Assembly: GCF_028502605.1 (NCBI RefSeq)
Contig: NC_079232.1
Span: forward strand, 2,976,001 to 3,040,000
From: Trichoderma breve
Lineage: Eukaryota; Ascomycota; Sordariomycetes; Hypocreales; Hypocreaceae
Length of the DNA stretch: 64,000 nucleotides
Reading direction: 5' to 3'
Shown here: positions 43,534 to 55,098 of the stretch, piece after piece
Numbering within the stretch: the stretch's first letter is position 1
Layout: every line of letters begins with the position of its first letter
The notes under the pieces: generated by a model
What the model saw: the letters and a program-made list of their open reading frames with translations, nothing else
Told to the model about the DNA's origin: nothing
The model's database searches: none
Position numbers and translations under genes: made by a program

Positions 43534-45719
43534 ATGGCGACTGTGGCTCAGACGCTTCAAAGCTCGGGCCCGGCCGCGTCCCTGGAGGACCAGACGCTGC
43601 TCATCTTTGCGCGGCTCATGGAAGGCGGCCAGGAGGATGAAGAGACCGTTAGAGACCTGGACGCGTTGACCAAGCTGCTCAATGATGATGCCAATGCCCA
43701 GCAGAAGAACAAGGAGCACAAGTCCATCTGCAAGCTCATCGATAGCGATTGCGTCGACACCATCCTGTGCTATCTGGACATGCGCCAGCCCGAGATTGTC
43801 CGCGGCCACGCTACTCTGACGACATCGGCCTACCTGAGGGCTGCCGACGAGCAAGGCTCCAAGAATTTGTCTGCTTTTTTCTTTGATCGAGTCAAGAGAG
43901 GCACATACGATGACTACATCGTGGCCTTTTGCGTTGCGGCGGCCATCTTCCCCATTGTTCCGGATCTCTCCGCCGAGCTGTTTCTCAATGAAGGTTTTCT
44001 CGTTTCACTGGGCCCCCTGATGAGGAGGAAGTGGAAGAGCAGAAAGGTGGAGACTGCGTGCTTGGAGATGCTCAACGCTTCTTGCATGAACTCTGCGTGT
44101 CGAGAAGCCATTCAAAAGTACTGCGTCGAGTGGCTCGAGGAGGTGGTTGACCAGGATCTAGATGGAGAGGTTCGCAGTATGAATGCGGACCCCAACGTCC
44201 ATAGCGAGGGCGGATCCATTAACATGAGGAAGCATTCCGAGCAGGTTCAGCACCTGGCTGCCGTCATTTTGGCCAAGCTTAGGGTGAGAAATTGACCCCA
44301 TCTTTACACCTTTGGCGCAACAAAAGCTTGTGATTGTTTATGGCTGACTGACTCAGAATGAAGGTCGTGCCGTCGAACCCGGCGACGAAGGATCCAAATC
44401 AACCTAGGATCGAGACAGCGGTAACGAGCATTGAAGATTTATCCGGCATGTTTACCAAGATGATTTTGCGCGACGAGGATCACGGAAGACAGCATTCTAT
44501 AGAAGGCCTTGCCTATGCATCTCTTCAACCAAAGATTAAGGAGTCAATCATTAACAACCCCGAACTACTAAAAAAACTCGTCAAAACCCTCAAGGACGCA
44601 CCACCCCGATCCCCAATGACCTATGGAGCTCTTAGCATCTTTCTCAACCTAACCCGATATCGACCCTCTCTTACTGAAGAGGAGAAGAAGATGTCGCAAC
44701 TCAAGGCTTACGCGGACGCAGCTGGCAAGTTGGCCCCCCCAGACGCTCTAGATGACGATGATCACGTCTCCAAGAGGTGCAAGGCTGTCTTTGATGTCGG
44801 CCTCACTCCTGTTCTCGTTACACACAGCAAAAACGGATCACCAGCATCAATAACTATTATTATATCCATCATTCACTCATTCGCAATGACAAAGGCGCTT
44901 CGTGGCCCCCTGGCTCAGCAGGGAGCCCTCAGTATGCTATTGGCCGCATGGACGGCTCTTCCAGAAACCGAAGCGACTGGCCGCCGCATGGCCGCACAAG
45001 CAATTGCTCGCATCCTCATCAGCACCAATCCTACTCTTGTATTCGGTGGCAATCGTTCCAGCTCAGCCATTGCTGCTATACGACCCCTAGCCTCTATTCT
45101 CCCCCCTGATCCCGCGGCTGACAGACGAGACTTGCTTCCAACCTTTGAGGGGCTCATGGCACTTACCAACTTGGCTTCGATGGAAGATGAAGAGATTCCT
45201 CGTTCCATTATAAGTATCGCATGGGGCCAGATCGAGGAGCAGATGCTGTCTTCCAACGACCGCGTGTCTCAAGCAGCAGTTGAGCTGGTTTGTAATCTGA
45301 TGCAAGCACCAGAAGGCATAGCGCTTTACGCAGATGGCAATCCACAAGCCAAGAACCGAATCCACATTCTCTTAGCATTAGCAGACGCTGAAGATGCAGG
45401 CACGCGCAGCGCAGCAGGTGGTGCTCTGGCTTCCTTGACAGGCTACGAGAGCGTGGCGAAGCTGGTACTGCAAAGAGAGGGGGGCATCAAGGTCATTCTC
45501 GGCATGTGCATAGATGAAGATGAGGGGCTGCGGCATAGAGGCGTGGTTACGCTCTACAACATGGTCGCAGGGGATGTGGAAGTCTGCCAGCTCGCAAGGG
45601 AAAAGGTCAAGGAGGCGGATGGAATCGAGGCGCTGAAGGAATCCCTCAAGTTGACTAGGAGGCCGGAGGTTCTGCAGCTTACGGTTGAGACTTTGAAGGC
45701 GCTTTTGGGACAGGAGTAG
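43534..45719 (+). CDS. cro1: UCS-domain myosin co-chaperone (CRO1/SHE4/UNC-45 family)
   Basis: Exons 43534-44283 and 44364-45719 (701 aa). UCS proteins fold and stabilise myosin motors, with Hsp90; Podospora CRO1 and yeast She4 are fungal members. The protein is all-helical, armadillo-like. Landmarks are TSAYLRAADEQGSKNLSAFF, HSEQVQHLAAVILAKL, TSIEDLSGMFTKMIL, MTYGALSIFLNLTRYRP, TFEGLMALTNLAS and LALADAEDAGTRSAAGGALA. The donor at 44284 (GTGAGA) lies at a codon boundary. The in-phase acceptor is AATGAAG at 44363; the stronger-looking CAG at 44356 would read into a stop (NEGRAVEP...). Splicing therefore gives AKLR joined to VVPSNPAT. Family assignment is firm, the exact junction somewhat less so. 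Confidence 0.92.
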
Positions 45720-45987
45720 TGTGCATGGGAGGAGCATCTCTCGCGTTTCTCGTTGTTTTGTTTTTTCCCTCCTGTTAGTGGAATTGCATTTGATAGCTTT
45801 TATAGGCATTATTATTTAAATCAAGTTGGGCATTGCAAGACCCCCTGGGTTCTCTTTCTTTCTCTCATATATATACATTCACTATGACCATGTCTATATG
45901 CGTACTGGAGCAAACTGCATCACCAATGTGAGTGGAATAAAGGAGTCGAATGAGAAAACTTTTGCCATATCCTTTCTATAAAAATCC

Positions 45988-47772
45988 CTAATTGTCTACC
46001 CTGTTCAAAACAGCAACGCCTTCAACATGACCCGTCTGGGGAAAGAAATCAAACCCCCTCAAACTCTCAATCTCATACCTCTTGCCCCCCCCCTCGCCCC
46101 TAACCAAGACGCCCACGTCCCGCGCCTGCGTATGCACATTACAACTAACGTACACAACCCTCCTGGGCCCGAAGCGGCGCAACTGTCCGAGGAAATCCGC
46201 GTCGCAGCCCTTGCGCGGGGGGTCGAGGATGACGGTGGTCTCGTCGGGGTTGTACGTCACGCTCTTGAAGAGCTCGCCGGCGTCGGCGGCGATGAACTTG
46301 CAGCGGTCCTCGCCGAGGCCGTTGAGGGCGGCGTTTTGGCGCGCGGAGGCGATGGAGTCGGCGGCGATGTCGATGCCGGTGGAGTGCTGGAAGACGGAGG
46401 CGAGGGTGATTGTGAAGAGGCCCGAGCCGGAGTAGGCGTCGATGAGGTACTTGATGTCGGAGGAGGAGGATGAGGAAGGGGGCAGGACGTGCTGCTTGAT
46501 GTAGTCTGTGAAGACGGGCAGGATGGAGTTGTTGTTTTGGAAGAAGGAGCCCGCGGGGTTCGTGAAGTGGTGGTCTCGGATGTATTCGTGCGTGGTGGCC
46601 TTGGAGTCGGTCTCACATGTCTTGATGTCGATGCCAAACTCGCTGTCGTTGCGGACGGTGAAAGGGGGAAGGTTGTCCGCGGCGGGGGCGGCGTCATCGC
46701 CAGAAGCGTCGACGGGATGGCGCTGGGTGTTTTCTCGCAGCAGGATCGTCGCGCCTCGCTGGTACTCGCCGAATTCCTTCTGCATCCTCTCCCGCTCGCG
46801 CTTCATGCCCAGCCGGACGACGTCGGTGCCGATGGGGCAGTCCTCAATGTCCATGACCTTGCGCTGGCCCTTTTTCATGAAGCCAATGTCGGGACAGCTC
46901 TCGAACTGAGGCTTGGGGCCACCCTTGTTCCTCTTATGCGGACGAAACCCCGGAGGCCCGTCAAAGTGAGGCGTCAGCTTCGTGCGGTAGCCGTACTGCA
47001 GCGGGCTGCCGATGGTGTCGAGGATGGCGGGTACCAGCTCTGCGGGAAGGTTGGCGAAGTTCTGGAAGGCCTTGTCGACAATCCTGCGCTTGCGGCGGAG
47101 CTGCTCGGCGTAGTCGAGCATCTGGAACTGGCAGCCGCCGCAGGTGCCAAAGTACTTGCACTGGATGCGGGAGTCGTCGCGCAGCGGAGAGGGCTTGACG
47201 ATGGAGATGAAGTCGGCGACGGTCTGGTTCTCGCGCCGCAGATGGCGGAACACCTTGACTTTGGCGATGTCGCCGGGTACGGTAAAGGGCACGACGTATA
47301 CCTGGTTGGAGCCGGCCCTCATGGCGAGGCCATCGCCAGTGGAGGAAAGCTCCAGGACTTCGACTTCGGTCTCGGTTCCTTCAGCTGGCAGGTCTTCTTG
47401 CGTCTCGGTAGCTTCGCTGTCGGCGGGGGTATCGGCTTCGGATCTCCGTGACGCTAGCAGTGCTTCGATATCGTATCGCAAGACTTCCTCTGAAGACCCT
47501 TCGGTGATGTTCTTTTCTCTCTTTGTCTTCTTCTGCTTCCAGCTGCGATTGTTGCCGCCGGGATTGGGCCGCTTGGGCCTGTTGCCATTGGCGCCATTGC
47601 TACTCGTCTGGGGCGCGGCTGAAGGGGCTGAAGGGGCCGCAGAAGCTTGAGCGGTCGCCATGAATGCCGACGGACGAAGAAAGCGGATGGGCGGTGGTCT
47701 TAGTCGGCAAGGCTGGAGGACGAGGCTAGCGATGGTGGGATACGATGAGAACGGCCGTATCAGGTTTCTCAT
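45988..47772 (-). CDS. trm2: tRNA (uracil-5-)-methyltransferase TRM2
   Basis: Single exon, 594 aa from the first ATG at 47772 (the frame is open to 47820, but only with a TTG). Trm2 makes 5-methyluridine at position 54 of the T-loop in tRNA. The RumA/TrmA fold is visible in order. A TRAM-like segment holds MRAGSNQVYVVPFTVPGDI, the Cys-rich block is KYFGTCGGCQFQM, then YGYRTKLTPHFDGPPGF. The S-adenosylmethionine site is YLIDAYSGSGLFTITLASVF, the active region VILDPPRKGCDADFL, and the nucleophilic Cys lies in VVYVSCNVHTQARD, about residue 544. The N terminus (MRNLIRPFSSYPTIASLVLQ then Arg-rich) looks like a mitochondrial presequence; a second ATG at 47661 would give a form without it. Confidence 0.94.
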   Translation of the reverse strand: MRNLIRPFSSYPTIASLVLQPCRLRPPPIRFLRPSAFMATAQASAAPSAPSAAPQTSSNGANGNRPKRPNPGGNNRSWKQKKTKREKNITEGSSEEVLRYDIEALLASRRSEADTPADSEATETQEDLPAEGTETEVEVLELSSTGDGLAMRAGSNQVYVVPFTVPGDIAKVKVFRHLRRENQTVADFISIVKPSPLRDDSRIQCKYFGTCGGCQFQMLDYAEQLRRKRRIVDKAFQNFANLPAELVPAILDTIGSPLQYGYRTKLTPHFDGPPGFRPHKRNKGGPKPQFESCPDIGFMKKGQRKVMDIEDCPIGTDVVRLGMKRERERMQKEFGEYQRGATILLRENTQRHPVDASGDDAAPAADNLPPFTVRNDSEFGIDIKTCETDSKATTHEYIRDHHFTNPAGSFFQNNNSILPVFTDYIKQHVLPPSSSSSSDIKYLIDAYSGSGLFTITLASVFQHSTGIDIAADSIASARQNAALNGLGEDRCKFIAADAGELFKSVTYNPDETTVILDPPRKGCDADFLGQLRRFGPRRVVYVSCNVHTQARDVGVLVRGEGGGKRYEIESLRGFDFFPQTGHVEGVAVLNRVDN

Positions 47773-48907
47773 AGACGATGCCGAAACCCCGTAGCAATTG
47801 AGAAATGACGGATAGTACAAGACGCTCAGATGGCCTGGAGCTATAAAATTGGCTTGTATCGTCTCAATGCGCTACCGATGGCTTCATCTACTGAGTCGAG
47901 TTTCTGTAGAAAGTTTGCCTTTGCATCCGCGAAGAAAAAAAAAACATGCAACCAAAAAAAAGTTACTTGATATGGAAGTCCCTGCGCTCCGTACATGGTA
48001 GACGAGCTGCAATCCACTGTCTCTGATTGGCTGCCGCCGCGATAAGACGTGCGGCATGGCTGATAGGCGGTCACAGGGGACTCCGAGCCTATTTTGGCAC
48101 TAACTTCTGGGCCTTTTTGGGCGTCACGAGGGCACTGGCAAAGCCATCTCAGCGGGAAAGCATGGCTTTGGATCCAGCTGACTGGCAGATGCGGAGCCGG
48201 ACGGTCCACATGTGGCAGCCAACGATTTTTGGGGGAAAAAGGGAAGGGGAGTGAGTTCGTGCTTCTGGGGCTGGTTGAGGTGATGAGGCCGATTCTACAG
48301 GAATGAGAATCCGATAATACTATGGCGGTGTCTGCTTTCTTTTACATAGTAAGCTGAGGCTCGGGTTACTGTTACTCCTGTCTTCAACCACAGGATCGTG
48401 TTTAGTCATTTGTTTCACCGGTTTGGACCTCGTGGTGCCTCTTCGTGTTGCACAACAACGCCAGTCAGTTTCTTGTAAGTGAGTGAGTTGAGTTGTGCCG
48501 CACCGCGCTTATTAAGTGGTCCGAATCAATCCGACGAATCTGTTGCTGGAGATAACAGACGCCCTGCCGGCGATTATGTACATACCCCGGGTCTCCTGAA
48601 TATCATCCTTGGAATCACTTGTCCGGCCGGTTTCTCCATTAATAATTAATAAACGGTACTAGTCCATACTGTTAGCAAACGCGCACGCCGACGTCCCGGA
48701 GCAGACGCCGACCACCCATCCTTTCCTTTCCTTTGTGCAACTCCCAACATGAGTGAGTAACATCCCCGATTTTCTTCTTATCTTTCATTCATCTTCCTCC
48801 CTCCATCTTTCACAATATCGTCTCTATTAATAAGACGACTTACTTTCTTCTTTATATTCTTATAATACATTTATCTGCTCTCATCTCTTGCCGCCTATTG
48901 ACTTACG
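47773..48907. promoter_or_regulatory. Divergent promoter of TRM2 and gamma-glutamyltranspeptidase
   Basis: About 1.1 kb. It has A-rich tracts at 47934-47944 and 47952-47959. An ATGAGTGAGT at 48749 is either a 3-codon uORF or a 4-nt first exon of the next gene. No other feature is seen. Confidence 0.4.
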
Positions 48908-51074
48908 ATGTGGATAGAATCGCCGGCTGTTCGCGGCCCCCGGCTTCTGGGATCGCTGCTCCTGGCCCTCACGCTTCCCTCTGCCATCACTGTCCAGGCG
49001 GCTGCCATACAGCAGGAGATAATCTTCCAAAAAGAAACACCAGGACATGTCGGCGGCGTCGCCAGTGAGAGCAGAGAATGCAGCGCCATAGGCAGAGATT
49101 TGCTGGCTAGAGGGGTATGTCGCGTGCTAAGACTACATCTTATGATTGCGAAGATGTCTCATCCGGATCATCATCATCACCATCACCATCGGCAAACTAA
49201 CCATTTTTTATTTCTTCATTTAGGGTAATGCCATCGATGCCTTGGTCGGCACAACATTCTGTGTTGGCGTTATTGGCATGTATCACTCAGGCATCGGCGG
49301 CGGAGGCTTTGCCGTGGTCCGCGATGCCAACGGCGAGTATGAGGCCATCGACTTCAGAGAAGCTGCGCCAGCCGCGGCCTTTGAGGACATGTACAAGAAC
49401 AACGCAAGCGCAAGCATCCGCGGCGGCCTTGCTGTCGGCGTCCCCAGCGAGATCAAGGGGCTCGAGTACATGCACACAAAGTACGGCGTCCTCCCCTGGA
49501 AGACAGTCATGCAGGGCGCCATCCATGTGGCTCGTAATGGATTCCGAGGTAAGTTCTGCTCCCCTGAAAAATTTTAACGTGTGAGTGCTGATTGGGTGGC
49601 GATAGTCTCTAGCGATCTTGTACGGTACATGAGTAGCACGTTCAAGGCGGACGGAGGGACTTTTCTCACAAAGGACCCCAACTGGGCTGCGGACTTTGCC
49701 CCTGACGGTGCGTCTAGAAAACTTGAATCTTCTTTTTGTGAGATGATCTAGACGCAAACTAACTTGTTCTAGGGGATTTGGTCAAAGAAGGTGCCTGGAT
49801 GACGCGGAAACGCTACGCAGAGTAAGCCAGCCACTCGTTCCTTGGACCGTTAAGCTTCGGATAGAATGCTTACCCATCTTCTAGCACCCTTGAGAAGGTT
49901 TCCAAGCATGGCTCTGAAATATTTTATTCCGGAGAAATAGGTAAGCCTCCATCTTACATGTGCCGCTGTAAAGCTTCTAATAACTAATCTATCACGTATA
50001 GCCGAGACCATTGTCGACTATGTTCGACGCACCGGCGGGACAATGACCCTCGACGATATGACGAATTACAAGGTCGTCATCCGTCCCGTTCACAATGTGA
50101 CTTATCGAGGCCTCACTCTCCACGGCATTGGTTCCCCCGCCGGCGGCGCCGTCAGTCTCCAGATCCTCAAAATCATGGAGCGCTATGACTCGGAAGACTG
50201 GGCTGACCAAGACCTGTCTCGCCATCGCCTCACCGAAGCCATGCGCTTTGCGTACGCCGCCCGAATCAGCCTCGGCGATCCAGAGTTTGTAGATGCCGAC
50301 GTGGAGGGTTTTGAAAAGGAGATGCTCGACCCGAAGAACATTGATGCCATTCACGAGAGGATCTGGGATAATCAGACACATCCTACAAAGTACTACAACC
50401 CGGAGGACTTTTATGTACCTGAGAACCATGGCACCTCGCACATTGTGGCTGCTGACAAGTCTGGTATGGCCGTCTCCTTGACGACGACTGTCAATCTCCT
50501 TTTCGGAGCCCAAATCGTCGAACCTGAAACCGGCATCATCCTGTAAGTCTCTCCCTTTCCGTGGAATCCATTTCCATGATTTCGGAACTGACATGTCACT
50601 CCCAGAAACAATGAAATGAACGACTTCTCCATCCCGGGAGTCAGCAACGAATTCGGCTTCGCCCCCTCCGTAGCAAACTACATCCGCCCCGGCAAACGCC
50701 CTCTCTCCTCCATCACCCCCATCATCGCCGCCTTCCCCAACGGCACCCTCTACGCCGCCATCGGCGCCGCCGGCGGCTCCCGAATCATCTCCGCCACAGC
50801 CCAAGTCCTCTGGCACGTCCTCGATGACCACGACGCCACTCTAGCAGGTGCTCTGCAGCGACCGCGTCTTCACGATCAGCTCATGCCGAATACTGTCCTG
50901 CTGGAAGAAATGTTCGATGATGAAGTAGCTTTGGGATTGGAGAAGAGGGGCCACAACGTGACTTGGGCTCGGCCGGGCTTGAGCTCCGTACAGGCCGTCA
51001 GGAGATTCACCGACGGTGTGTTTGAGGCGGCGGGCGAGCCGAGACAGAAGAACAGCGCGGGATACACACTGTAG
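48908..51074 (+). CDS. Gamma-glutamyltranspeptidase (glutathione hydrolase)
   Basis: Seven exons: 48908-49114, 49224-49548, 49606-49707, 49773-49821, 49885-49940, 50002-50542 and 50606-51074 (582 aa). The enzyme cleaves the gamma-glutamyl bond of glutathione and matures by self-cleavage into two subunits. A secretory signal or anchor (LLGSLLLALTLPSAITVQA) opens the protein. Family blocks are GGVASESRECSAIGRDLL, GNAIDALVGTTFCVGVIGMY and HSGIGGGGFAVV. The catalytic Thr begins the small subunit in HGTSHIVAADKSGMAVSLTT, followed by NNEMNDFSIPG and AAIGAAGGSRI. All junctions are GT-AG and in phase. An alternative first exon ATGA at 48749-48752 spliced to 48918 would start MKSPAVRGPRLL instead of MWIESPAVRG (see findings). 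Confidence 0.93.
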
Positions 51075-51372
51075 AAGGGGGAACGGAGTTTTATGAAAGG
51101 GAGCGTATAGGTATGGGTCAATGAATAGAGGTTAGACATTGCAGTGATACCATTAGCATTAGCGCAACCATTTGGTTTTTTTCTTGAATATGCTCGTCTT
51201 GCCGCTTTTTATTCTATTCTCGAATTCTGTCTCCATAATCTTTGCTTCAAAAGCAAGCAACATCTATATATGTACCCTCCGCTAACCAGTCTATCAATAA
51301 AAGAAAAGGGGGTATCTCCTAGTTCTATATACCTAGCATTCTGCAATAAACACGAAACCAAACCATTATTCT
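51075..51372. other. Convergent 3' flanks
   Basis: The 298-bp stretch between the transpeptidase (+) and ALG11 (-) stop codons; nothing recognised. Confidence 0.5.
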
Positions 51373-53229
51373 TCACCTTCTTCTGCAAAGTGCCGCCAGC
51401 CGGTCCATCTGTGCCAGCCATTTCTCTTCAAATACTTCTTCGGAGAATCTCGTTGCTGATTTCCTCGCGCGTAGGCGCATCGCCAGGGGATCAGGAAGCG
51501 AAAGGGCTGCTTCGTATCCTGCTGCAAACTCGGCTGCAGTTGATCCGTGGAAGCCTAGAATCGTTACGTCAGTATACTGTTATCTGAGTCCAGTTTCCTT
51601 ATTCTCCAGACTTACCCGTTGGCTGGCCATCAACTTCAGTGACAATGTCCAGCTTGGGGCCACCGCTATCGTGGACCACGGAAATCAACCCGGCGGCCTG
51701 GTACTCCACGACGCCGATTCCAAAGTGCTCGTTCCACATTCCATTGACGCCCACAGAAGCTTTCCTCGACCAGTCAAGAATCTCTGCCCAAGAAGCGTTG
51801 ATATGAAATAGGACACGATCCTTGATACCGAGCTCATTCGCCATTAGCCGCAGCTTGTAGACCCTCTTGGAATCCGAGTCATCTCGAACGCTTCCAATGA
51901 GAACGAGTTTTGCTTTTTCTGCAGCTTCCGTCTTCGTCTTGACGAAATCAGCAAAAGACTGGAGAACGAGCGGGTGGTTCTTTTCAGGGCGAAACTGCGC
52001 AATATATATGAGAATCGGCTCTCGCATCTTCTCGCTCTCTGCGGAAACGTCGACCTCCTTCTCAAATTCGCTGACGGCCACCGGGGGATATACGACAGCA
52101 ATTGGGTTCTCTCGGTCTTTTCCTCGACGGTATGGGCCCCACAAGCTCTTTACATGACCCTGGGTCCATGTAGAATTCGTCATGACGACGTCGATGGAGG
52201 ATCCAACAATAGAGTAGAGAAGAGCAAACAAATGCCAGTATGCCTTCTTCACGGCCCCCTTGGCTCCGGTGCCCCGACCAGCATTGACTCCCTGGGAGCC
52301 CACAGCAGATGTAGGATCTAGAGATTCTAGCATGTCGGTAGAGATTGTCGGATAGTGTACATAGGCACCAGTGGGCACACTTCGGAATAAGAGCTTCGAG
52401 AGGCTGAGTGCAAATGCGTAACCCATGGTATCAATAAAAACATCGGGCACCAGCAGGGAGAAGGCGTCCCAGGCGAGTACTATCGAACCCAAAGACTGTC
52501 CCAGGAGCGTAAAGACTGGCCACCTTGACGCAAGAACCCAGCGTGTCTTAGAGAGGTCGAGGAATTGGACAGTCGGGGCGTGGAGCTCGATATTGAATCG
52601 GGTCTGGATTTCAGTTTAATAAGACTGTCTCTCCGTGTCTGATCTTGATTCTAGATTCTCACCTTGATTCGGTTTAGAACCGCACCTTTGGTTAGAGTGC
52701 GATCTCCGGTATACACAAAGCACTTGGCTCTCGGCCATCGATCTTGTGTCGCACGAATGGCAGCCCACAAGACTCGCTCTCCGCCACCTCCAGCATTGCT
52801 GACGCGGTGTTAATGAAATGCAATGGGGAGTCATCGGAGGGACGGCAACAAGGGAGGGGCCGCGGCCACTTGGAGAGAATCATACCAGAAGGGGTGGAAG
52901 AAGCCAACTACTCCGTCCCAGTCTTTGGAGTCCTTGAGGTTGCCGTTTGCATCCAGTGAATCATTAGTCGTGCTGCCTGACTCTGGGCGTTGTTGCAAGT
53001 ATTTCTTGTGTTCTTCATCCATTAAGCTGACCAGGTGCTTTCGCGTGCCATCCGTCTTGACTCGCAATATCCATCCGATGCCAGAAGCGATGAGGGGAAG
53101 AACGAAGAGCAGAATCAACGGCGAGGTTGCCACAAAAGTCACAAAGATGGCCATTGAGGAGGAATTCAGCCCAAGAGCAGAAGACGGCTGGCTGCATGTC
53201 GCCGCCTCTGCCGAGCACTTGTCCGCCAT
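51373..53229 (-). CDS. alg11: GDP-Man:Man3GlcNAc2-PP-dolichol alpha-1,2-mannosyltransferase ALG11
   Basis: Complement of 53229-52886, 52798-52663, 52603-51616 and 51554-51373 (549 aa). Alg11 adds the fourth and fifth mannoses to the lipid-linked oligosaccharide on the cytosolic face of the ER. A membrane helix lies near residues 26-50 ([20 protein letters not shown]). Splicing restores the hallmark [20 protein letters not shown], then [19 protein letters not shown] and [17 protein letters not shown]. The GT4 C-terminal domain shows [31 protein letters not shown] and the donor-site [19 protein letters not shown]. The last exon ends [19 protein letters not shown] downstream ATG at 53154 could also serve. 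Length fits fungal ALG11. Confidence 0.95.
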
Positions 53230-53796
53230 GGGCAGGCCGGGAAACTCGTTCTCGCTTTGATATTGGCGATGCCTGGTTTGGGGGCCTTTCCGGTCGAGCT
53301 GCTGATGTCTGGTTATTTAAATGCCCGCAATGCCACACGCCTTGACGCGACAGCAGGTGGCATTGCCAGAGACAGAGACAATGGAGGGGAGAAATGAGAG
53401 TGAAAGGTGAGAGGTGTAGAAGGAAAGCAAGCATGTGGGGGAATCTGCCTGTATGACTTGCTACTAAGGTACATTATTGACAGCTTGTCCCAGGCACTGG
53501 CTCCAGTTTGGGACCACTATGAAGCCACTGTCGAGCAATTCTGTGGCGCCAGCTTCAGGCAACTGTGGCTTGAGCGCTGAATGGATTTCTTCGGGACCCA
53601 CTCACGGGACTTTATCACGCTTCGGTCTTTGTTCTCATGACGACTGGGCTCTCTACTTTTATATTGCAATTGTCCATGTGCTGAATCGAGACTTATTAAT
53701 CAATCAATGGTATTGTGGCACATCCTTTAACTGACCTTATTCTGGACAATTCGGGTCACGTTCTCACTCCCATCGGCTTCAAAGCTATGACTGGCC
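53230..53796. promoter_or_regulatory. Divergent promoter of ALG11 and COX18
   Basis: 567 bp holding both promoters; no further gene is recognised. Confidence 0.45.
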
Positions 53797-54870
53797 ATGG
53801 CTTTCTTCAGCAAATCAGTCAAGGGCCTCGCCGCTCGTGGTAGCAGGGCTTCGCTTTCGCCTTCACCTTCACATCTAACTCAAACACCCTTTCCTGCAAT
53901 CCGAAGCAGAACCAGTTCAATCCCAGGACATCGCAGCTTTCACCTGAGCGCCGTAGGAGATGCCGTCCTGTGGACAGCTGACAGTATCACCTTCATCCAC
54001 CATGCCGGGCTGCCCTGGTTCATCTCTATTCCCCTCGTAGCTGTCGGCGTCAACTTTTCATTTCGACTCCCAATTCAGTGCTACACAAGGCGCCTCGTGG
54101 TCACCAGAAACAAGTTGACGCCTCTTGTCACAGCCTGGAGCTCCCGACATGCGGCGACTGTGCCGAAAGGCCAAGGTGAAGATGCAGCCCGACTTTGGCG
54201 GTTGCGGGTAGCTGGTTTGACAGAGCGGTCTCGTGCACGGATATATAAAAGCTGGGGTGTCCAGAGATGGAAGTCATTTGCCCCTTTCCTGAGCATGGCT
54301 CCCTTCATTATCGTCTCAGAAGCTCTCAGACGCCTTTGTGGTGCCCCCACGGGATGGCTCAGCCATTCATTTGGACTGGTAGATATCCAGGCTGTTTCAT
54401 CTGCCGTAGAGATGTCTCGCCGCTATCTTGATGAATCCCTGGTGGACGGCGGTTGTCTCTGGTTTACAGATCTTACCGCCATGGATCCTTATTATGCGCT
54501 TCCCATCATCTGCTCGGCACTGCTTGCCCGGACGTCATGGGGGAGGCTGTCAAAGGACCAGCTTCGGGCCTTGCTGAGTGTCAGTCCGCCTCAGATGCCA
54601 CAAACACCTGCTACCAGGATTCGGACAGCGGTAGGCCGAACACTTCTTTTAGTCCCCCTCTTCCCCATCCTCTTTGCCGACCTACCCAGCGCAATTTTCT
54701 TGTACTGGGCATCGACGTTTGCCCTCAACGATGTCAACGAGGCCATCCTAGGGAGACTATATCCACAAAAATCACCGGCATCTTCAAAACCTACTCCGAA
54801 GCCGGCGGCAGTACTGCCATATCTACGAGGAGTGGTAGATTCCAAGGAACAGCCAGGTCCGAATAGATAA
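53797..54870 (+). CDS. cox18: Mitochondrial inner-membrane insertase COX18 (Oxa1/YidC family)
   Basis: Single exon, 357 aa. Cox18 exports the C-terminal tail of Cox2 across the inner membrane. The N terminus (MAFFSKSVKGLAARGSRASL, Arg/Ser-rich) is a mitochondrial presequence. Hydrophobic segments follow: LPWFISIPLVAVGVNFSFRL, FAPFLSMAPFIIVSEALRRL, DPYYALPIICSALLA and LLLVPLFPILFADLPSAIFL. These match the Oxa1-superfamily topology, including the first-helix/LP(I/L)Q region seen here as RLPIQCYTRR. The DPYYALP block marks the family. The second mitochondrial cytochrome-oxidase factor in this window is COX11; they are not adjacent. Confidence 0.9.
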   Translation: MAFFSKSVKGLAARGSRASLSPSPSHLTQTPFPAIRSRTSSIPGHRSFHLSAVGDAVLWTADSITFIHHAGLPWFISIPLVAVGVNFSFRLPIQCYTRRLVVTRNKLTPLVTAWSSRHAATVPKGQGEDAARLWRLRVAGLTERSRARIYKSWGVQRWKSFAPFLSMAPFIIVSEALRRLCGAPTGWLSHSFGLVDIQAVSSAVEMSRRYLDESLVDGGCLWFTDLTAMDPYYALPIICSALLARTSWGRLSKDQLRALLSVSPPQMPQTPATRIRTAVGRTLLLVPLFPILFADLPSAIFLYWASTFALNDVNEAILGRLYPQKSPASSKPTPKPAAVLPYLRGVVDSKEQPGPNR

Positions 54871-55098
54871 TAAAATTTTGATTTCAACGCGCTCAAGGTA
54901 AAATTCCAATATTGTCCAAAGTGATCCGAATCCTACCTATATACATCTTCGAAAAAAACGAGGTCAGGACATTGTATAAACCAGCCACAAAACACGCCTG
55001 GACAAAAGAAAAGAACAAGCAAAAGGAAAGAAGAGGAAACTCCGTGTAGAAACAAAGATCACTAATTAGCCCGGTGTATCGTCTCGCGCAACTCGCAT

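Noticed and set aside
46489..47451. 320-codon plus-strand ORF over TRM2
   Set aside because: A shadow of GC-rich TRM2 coding DNA; Leu/Val/Gly/Asp-rich with no family character.
53127..53345. Short plus-strand ORFs over the ALG11 start
   Set aside because: Shadows of the ALG11 first exon; no independent support.
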